Below are positions 24,501 through 27,577 of a DNA stretch of 27,577 bases, piece by piece. Within the stretch, counting starts at the first letter, position 1, and each line of letters begins with the position of its first letter. This DNA comes from JABFRJ01 sp031365465. GTDB lineage: Bacteria > Pseudomonadota > Alphaproteobacteria > Rhizobiales > Hyphomicrobiaceae. The notes below the pieces were generated by a model, which saw nothing but the letters and a program-made list of their open reading frames with translations, ran no database searches and was not told the origin of the DNA. The position numbers and the translations under genes were made by a program. Location of the stretch: contig JANLYD010000282.1 in the NCBI GenBank assembly GCA_031365465.1, positions 1 to 27,577 on the forward strand. Direction: 5' to 3'.

Positions 24501-24746
24501 CGAGTACATGTAGATCATGTTCTCGACGCCGTTGATCTCCTGTTCGATCGGCGCGGAGACGGTGTCGGCGACGGTTTGAGCGGATGCGCCGGGATAGCTC
24601 GTGGATACGATGATCGTCGGCGGAATGATGTCGGGCAGCTGGTTGACCGGCAGTCCGACGTAGCCGATGGCGCCGATGATCGTCACGAACAGCGACACAA
24701 CCACCGCAAAGATCGGCCGCGCGATGAAGAAGTGGCTGAAGCGCAT
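21555..24746 (-). CDS. RND multidrug efflux pump, inner-membrane permease (HAE1, AcrB/MexB-like)
   Basis: The 1063-residue protein starts with the family signature MRFSHFFIARPIFAVVVSLF and has twelve membrane segments with two large periplasmic loops. Proton-relay residues are present: adjacent Asp pair in LAVGIVVDDAIVVVENVE near residue 405 and Lys in GLAAKNAILIVEFAKQ near 930. Family motifs include LFLQTWRATVIPVAAIPISL, FRQFAIT-like YRQFAITVASATLISAFISL and YGSYGYADRNPA. Such trimers pump hydrophobic compounds using the proton gradient together with an adaptor and a TolC-type channel. The adaptor gene is 147 bp upstream on the same strand; no outer-membrane channel gene or local repressor is seen in the window. 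The last residues (about 1035-1063) are a charged, Ala/Pro-containing tail. Confidence 0.95.
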   Translation of the reverse strand: MRFSHFFIARPIFAVVVSLFVTIIGAIGYVGLPVNQLPDIIPPTIIVSTSYPGASAQTVADTVSAPIEQEINGVENMIYMYSQSTNDGNVSITVTFDIGVDIDRAQVLVQNRVSSAERRLPDEVRRSGLLVRKRSPDQLLNIHLLSPDSSLDQVYISNYGLLNVRDRLMRIEGVGDVQLFGAREYSMRIWLDPERIALRNLTAEEVLVALRNQNVQVAGGTIGEPPIDGKTAFQVSLQLKGRLRTADEFNDIIVKISPDGRVVRLKDVGRAEMGALNYGSYGYADRNPATVLVVSQQTGSNALTASNAVKAAIDDLSKSFPKGLEYRITYNPTEFIEVSIKELYSSIIEAVTLVVLVVLLFLQTWRATVIPVAAIPISLIGTFAVMQAFGFSLNMLTLFGLVLAVGIVVDDAIVVVENVETKLKEGMSPLQAAKTSMDEVGAALVAIALVLSAVFIPTAFTPGITGQFYRQFAITVASATLISAFISLTLSPALAALLLRPHEHHPKRTVMSVITKPVRLFFDGFNWAFDKFANGYASLVRRLAGAWPVVLAAYAGLIVFAVYFVPGIPTGFIPDIDRGIAIVSLQLPSGSALSRTDDVVKKANDIILGTPGVKYTNAFSGRNGATFTNASYYGSFFVVLKPFEERQAEKLDVRTIAQMLRQRLSVVQEATTLVFVPPPVRGLGGTAGFSMRLQDKLGQTPQNFSTIANNLIAAANQHPLIQNTFTTFNAGTPQVFVDVDRDKAQMLKVPVDRIFEAMRVYMGSAYVNDFNMFGRTYRVTAQAEGDFRLSQDNVNRIRVRNVDGAMVPLGSVVTFVENTGPDRVPRYNLFPTIEINGSAKAGVSSGQALEVMAEVAAQQLPEGVTYEWTDLSYQEAKVGRTGYYIFALAVLFVFLALAAQYESWSLPLAILLIVPMCLLSAAFGVWLHARDINILTQIGFVVLIGLAAKNAILIVEFAKQLEEQGMDAVTSAVEACRMRLRPNKMTSLAFTLGVIPLYLAKGAGAEFRIALGTAVFWGMIGVTMFGLIFTPVFYVVIRKFFGKRAAKPEAESTVANPIPAAAE

Positions 24747-24780
24747 GGTCGTTGGTCCAACTTGATGAGGCGGTCAGCAA

Positions 24781-24897
24781 GCGCGGTTGCTGGTGGGCAA
24801 CGGAAGCGCCAGGGGGAAAGCGCGGTTGCTGGTGGGCAACGGGAGCGCCAAAGAGAATGCGCGGTCGTTGGTGGCCGACTGAAGCGGCCGAACCTAT
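24781..24897 (-). repeat. Three 39-bp tandem repeats between adaptor and pump genes
   Basis: Copies begin at 24781, 24820 and 24859, giving an exact period of 39 bp. Copies 1 and 2 are nearly identical over their first 30 bases (GCGCGGTTGCTGGTGGGCAA start both). Copy 3 is diverged and runs into the adaptor stop codon. Each unit can fold: GTTGC pairs with GCAAC in copies 1 and 2, and GTCG with CGAC in copy 3, which looks like compensatory change. The period is a multiple of three, and the minus frame continuing after the adaptor TAG encodes 13-residue repeats (LALPLPTSNRA) until a TGA at about 24774. It lies in the mRNA between adaptor and pump and could set their relative expression. Confidence 0.8.
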
Positions 24898-26273
24898 TTC
24901 TTCTTCGGCGCGGGGATAGCGGGTGCGGCAGCGGGCGGCGCGGCGGTCGGTGCCGCCGTCGCAGGAACCGCAGCAGGCGCAACCGATGCGTTGGAGACTG
25001 CGGGTGCGGGAACGGCCGGCGACAGCGCCGTTTGCGCGGTGCGGATGGGTTCCTCCTTAATGGCGACCTTCGAGCCGGGGCGCGCCCGCTGCAATCCCTT
25101 GGTCACGATGACATCGTCGGCGGTCATGCCCGCTTTGACGACGCGCAATCCTTCCGCCAGGGGCCCTAGCGTAACCGTTTTACGGCCGACCGTGCCGTCT
25201 TCGGCCACCGTCAGCACATAGCGGGTGGTCTGATCGGTGCCGATCACTTCGTCGGGGACCATGACCGCGTTGTAGGGCTCGGAGCCCTGCACCCGCACGC
25301 GGGCGAACATGCCGGCAAAATACAGCCCGTTCTTGTTCTCGACGATGGCCCGCGCGCGCATGGTGCCGGTGGCCAGATCGAGCCGGTTGTCGACGAAATC
25401 GATGGTTCCCTTGGCGGGAAAACCCTTGTCGTCGGGCAGCGCGAGTTCGACTTTGGCACCGAGGCGCGCCACCCCTGCTTGCTTGCCCTGCTCGGCGAGA
25501 CGGCGATATTTGATCCAGTTGTTCTCGTTGACATCGAAGTAAACGTGGATTGGGTCTTCGGTGACGACGGTGGTGAGCAATGTCGAGTTCGCCGCAGCGC
25601 CCGCCGATACCCATGCGCCGACAGGCACGTTACTGCGCGAGATGCGGCCCGCGAAGGGCGCGGTTATGAGCGTCGACGAGACGTCGAGCTCGGCTGTCTT
25701 GACCTTGGCCTCCGAAGTCTTGACGGCAGCCTGTGCCTCGCGCATCGCATTCGCACGGTCGTCGAACACTTTTTCCGACATGATCTTGCGGTCGATCAAC
25801 GGCTTGCCGCGCTCGACGTCGAGGGATGCGCTGTTGACCTTGGTGGTGGCTTGCTCGAGTTCGGCGCGCGCCTGATCGAGGGCACGTTCGAAAGGACGCG
25901 CGTCGAGGGTGTAGAGTTGATCACCCTTCTTGACTTGCTGTCCGTCCTTAAAGTGAATTTCGACCAAGAAGCCCGAAACCCGCGTCCGAATATCGACGGT
26001 TTCGGTGGCATCGAAGCGGCCGGTGTACTCGTCCCACTCGGTCACGGGCCGGATCAACGGTTTGCTGACGGATACGACGGGCGCTGGACCGGTGCCGGCA
26101 GCCTTCGTCGGCGCTGCCTGGGTCGATGGTTTGATGGAGGCCGAGCTGTCCGATTTGAGCTGCGCCATCCAGCGTTGGGCCGTGGCCATCGATTTGTCTG
26201 GCCCACCCGCCCAGACCACGATCCCGACAACAACGGCGACCGCCGCCGCCGCTACTTTCAAACCCGTTGCCAT
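24894..26273 (-). CDS. RND efflux periplasmic adaptor subunit (membrane fusion protein)
   Basis: The 459-residue protein has an N-terminal membrane anchor (residues 3-23, no lipobox Cys). A low-complexity linker follows, then the adaptor core: lipoyl-like half EWDEYTGRFDATETVDIRTR and VSGFLVEIHFKDGQQVKKGD near 90-120. An alpha-hairpin coiled coil (ALDQARAELEQATTKVNSAS to AAVKTSEAKVKTAELDVSST) comes next, then ITAPFAGRISRSNVPVGAWV and the beta-barrel with GMFARVRVQGSEPYNAVMVP. The C-terminus (about 415-459) is an Ala/Pro tail ending in PKKK. It links the RND permease to an outer-membrane channel. First gene of the efflux operon, 176 bp after the L,D-transpeptidase gene on the same strand. The stop is TAG, and the following in-frame sequence is the 39-bp repeat. 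Confidence 0.94.
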   Translation of the reverse strand: MATGLKVAAAAVAVVVGIVVWAGGPDKSMATAQRWMAQLKSDSSASIKPSTQAAPTKAAGTGPAPVVSVSKPLIRPVTEWDEYTGRFDATETVDIRTRVSGFLVEIHFKDGQQVKKGDQLYTLDARPFERALDQARAELEQATTKVNSASLDVERGKPLIDRKIMSEKVFDDRANAMREAQAAVKTSEAKVKTAELDVSSTLITAPFAGRISRSNVPVGAWVSAGAAANSTLLTTVVTEDPIHVYFDVNENNWIKYRRLAEQGKQAGVARLGAKVELALPDDKGFPAKGTIDFVDNRLDLATGTMRARAIVENKNGLYFAGMFARVRVQGSEPYNAVMVPDEVIGTDQTTRYVLTVAEDGTVGRKTVTLGPLAEGLRVVKAGMTADDVIVTKGLQRARPGSKVAIKEEPIRTAQTALSPAVPAPAVSNASVAPAAVPATAAPTAAPPAAAPAIPAPKKK

Positions 26274-26362
26274 TCGAAAGATCCGTTACGCCAACTTCGC
26301 CGATACACCGACACTTGACGCGCATCGCGGACTAACGCCAACGACGAGCCTTCACCATCGCT

Positions 26363-26380
26363 GCTTATAGCACATTAAGC
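26363..26380. promoter_or_regulatory. Palindrome upstream of the efflux operon (candidate operator/promoter)
   Basis: The 18-bp element GCTTATAGCACATTAAGC has 5-bp inverted arms (GCTTA and TAAGC) and, on the minus strand, a TATAAG -10-like hexamer. It lies 90 bp upstream of the adaptor start. RND operons are usually repressed through palindromes in this position, but no regulator gene is adjacent and the match could be chance. Confidence 0.25.
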
Positions 26381-26449
26381 CTATGCCGGGTCCAGTGATG
26401 CTGCGGCATGACGAAAAAGTGTTCCGGCGTATGCTGTTGGCTGGCGCGA

Positions 26450-27187
26450 TCAGGGCAACCGCACGGGCTGATAGAAGATTTTGGGCGTCGGCGAAAAAAT
26501 CGTCGGCGGCATGACGTAAGCGACCCGGACGCTCGGTCGCATATAGCCGAGCGAGTTCTGCGGACGATGTTGCGCTGCGGCAACGACATTCGGCACCCGG
26601 CTTGCAACCGGAATGCTTCGATGAGCCGGCCGCGCAAAGTTCGGGGTGCCGAACACGGCGATCCGCGTATGTACCAAGCCATGTTTCTGCACGAGTTTGT
26701 AAAACGTCTCGGCGTTGGCGGGAGCTAAGCGAACGCAGCCGTGTGAGGCGGCCCGACCGAGTGCGCCGATCGACTGGGTCGCATGGATCGCGGCACCGCT
26801 TTTGAAAAATACGGCGTGCGGCATGGGGGCGTTGTCGTAGGTGCGCGAGTACCACATCTTCGCCGTCCACTCCGGCTGGAACAGTCCGCGCGGCGTCGCA
26901 TGATCTTGAACACCCGACGAAATTTTCCACACGCCCACGACGCGGCCGCGTTCGCTGACCGTCAGTGTCTGCTGTGTGAGGTCGGCTTTGGCGTGCAAGG
27001 TGACTGCGGGCACGATGGCCGGAGCGGGCTTTGCCGCAACCAAGGCAGGGGACTTTTCGGGCGTGGCGGGCTTGGCGGCGGTTGCCGCCTCCGTGGCGAT
27101 TGCCGGGGGCTGTGGATCGGCGGATGCGACACCGGGAGAAAAGCACACGAGCATTGCGGCGGCGCATAGGTAGCGAATAGCGGTCAT
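26450..27187 (-). CDS. L,D-transpeptidase (YkuD family), periplasmic
   Basis: The 245-residue protein has a signal peptide (MTAIRYLCAAAMLVCFSPGV, cleavage after VASA near residue 24). An Ala/Pro/Lys linker (25-62) follows, then a YkuD domain: VTLHAKADLTQQTLTVSERG, GVWKISSGVQDHATPRGLF, MPHAVFFKSGAAIHAT and the catalytic ALGRAASHGCVRLAPANAET, where SHGC supplies the nucleophilic Cys with the upstream His. The enzyme makes 3-3 (DAP-DAP) peptidoglycan crosslinks or attaches proteins to peptidoglycan; 3-3 links fit the meso-DAP specificity of MurE in this window. The C-terminal ~65 residues are Pro/Arg-rich with no known domain. The ATG at 27187 has GGAG eight bases upstream. An earlier in-frame start at 27223 would place extra residues before the signal peptide. 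Confidence 0.92.
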   Translation of the reverse strand: MTAIRYLCAAAMLVCFSPGVASADPQPPAIATEAATAAKPATPEKSPALVAAKPAPAIVPAVTLHAKADLTQQTLTVSERGRVVGVWKISSGVQDHATPRGLFQPEWTAKMWYSRTYDNAPMPHAVFFKSGAAIHATQSIGALGRAASHGCVRLAPANAETFYKLVQKHGLVHTRIAVFGTPNFARPAHRSIPVASRVPNVVAAAQHRPQNSLGYMRPSVRVAYVMPPTIFSPTPKIFYQPVRLP

Positions 27188-27317
27188 CGTCGGCTCCAAG
27201 CACGCGGGATCGTACGCGGACAATGCCGGGGGAGTGACTGAAACGGCCTTAAAATATCAGCAAGAAACGATTAGAAACTGTGCCGATCGGGGACGCCGCT
27301 CGCAACTGCATCCGGGC

Positions 27318-27577
27318 TCACCGGCCGGAGATCAGGTGCAGCGAGCGGGAGAAGAAATCGCGCCGGATCAGGATCATCAGCACCCACGCGGTGGCGATGA
27401 TGAATGCCATCGGGTGAAAGAACCACGCCAGTACGGCGAACGCATAATAAAACGAGCGCAATCCCCCGTTAGCGTGCTCAGCCGACAGACCCGCAACGCC
27501 CGCAGTCCGTGCGGCGTGCGCGTCGCACACGGCGATGTTGTCGTTGTCGGTCGCCAGGATCGGCGTGGCCCCGATCA
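27318..27577 (-). CDS. DUF599 family membrane protein, partial (N-terminus off window)
   Basis: The minus-strand frame is open from the right edge to a TGA at 27318 and gives 85 residues with no need for the internal Met. It reads GATPILATDNDNIAVCDAHA, AGLSAEHANGGLRSFYYAFA and VLAWFFHPMAFIIATAWVLM, then ILIRRDFFSRSLHLISGR. The N-G-x-R-x-[FY]-Y segment, a following double membrane hairpin and a final YRR/RRDF-x-SRS motif fit the C-terminal end of DUF599, a membrane family of unknown function found in Proteobacteria. Two membrane segments lie at about residues 46-76 of this fragment. It is upstream of and on the same strand as the L,D-transpeptidase gene (130 bp apart), but co-transcription is uncertain. 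Confidence 0.75.
   Translation of the reverse strand, partial: IGATPILATDNDNIAVCDAHAARTAGVAGLSAEHANGGLRSFYYAFAVLAWFFHPMAFIIATAWVLMILIRRDFFSRSLHLISGR

Noticed and set aside
24781..24897. CRISPR-like array
   Set aside because: The three 39-bp units are contiguous, with no unique spacers between conserved parts, and no cas gene is present. It is a simple tandem repeat.

Overview
The window looks like a chromosomal segment of an alphaproteobacterium, most likely from the Hyphomicrobiales (rhizobia and relatives). The reasons are high GC coding sequence by eye, the lineage-typical small families DUF2842 and DUF599, a type-2 CtaA haem A synthase, and an intergenic small RNA that resembles the alphaproteobacterial MmgR (alpha-r8) family. 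No rRNA, tRNA, insertion sequence, phage gene or CRISPR array was seen. Most of the content is core or common accessory metabolism; I did not find an obviously new multi-gene system.

Layout: (1) 1-755, minus: a membrane-anchored repeat protein that runs off the left edge. (2) 994-1938, plus: an N-formylglutamate amidohydrolase family enzyme. (3) 1939-2467: a 529-bp intergenic region holding a minus-strand MmgR-like sRNA, two copies of a 12-bp motif with a TGCAnTGCA core, an AT-rich promoter candidate and a possible 25-codon ORF. (4) 2468-6569, plus: paaA, a cupin gene, paaB, paaC, paaD and paaE, encoding the ring-1,2-phenylacetyl-CoA epoxidase and its reductase. The rest of the phenylacetate pathway is outside the window. 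(5) 6554-14925: an exopolysaccharide locus. The minus arm holds an outer-membrane export lipoprotein, a GT4 glycosyltransferase, a priming sugar-phosphate transferase and an O-antigen-ligase/polymerase. The divergent plus arm holds a Wzz/GumC-like protein with a degenerate kinase-like tail and a polysaccharide deacetylase. (6) 14938-18518: DUF2842 protein, ctaA, a HAD hydrolase, a secreted protein of unknown function and an AlkA-type DNA glycosylase. (7) 18622-21524: murE-murF, detached from the usual division and cell-wall cluster. (8) 21555-26273, minus: an RND efflux adaptor and pump separated by a 39-bp tandem repeat. (9) 26450-27187, minus: an L,D-transpeptidase. (10) 27318-27577, minus: the C-terminal part of a DUF599 membrane protein.

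Functionally the window combines aromatic catabolism (paaABCDE), envelope construction (exopolysaccharide, MurE/MurF, L,D-transpeptidase, efflux) and respiration (haem A). The most interesting part is the region upstream of paaA. There a putative polyhydroxybutyrate-related sRNA gene carries a TGCAnTGCA palindrome overlapping its -35 box, and the same 12-mer recurs 210 bp away in the presumed leader of the paa operon. This suggests, but does not prove, a regulatory link between carbon storage and phenylacetate use. Second-tier items are the cupin gene inside the paa operon, the loss of the P-loop in the GumC-like protein, and the 39-bp repeat, which is in frame after the adaptor stop codon.
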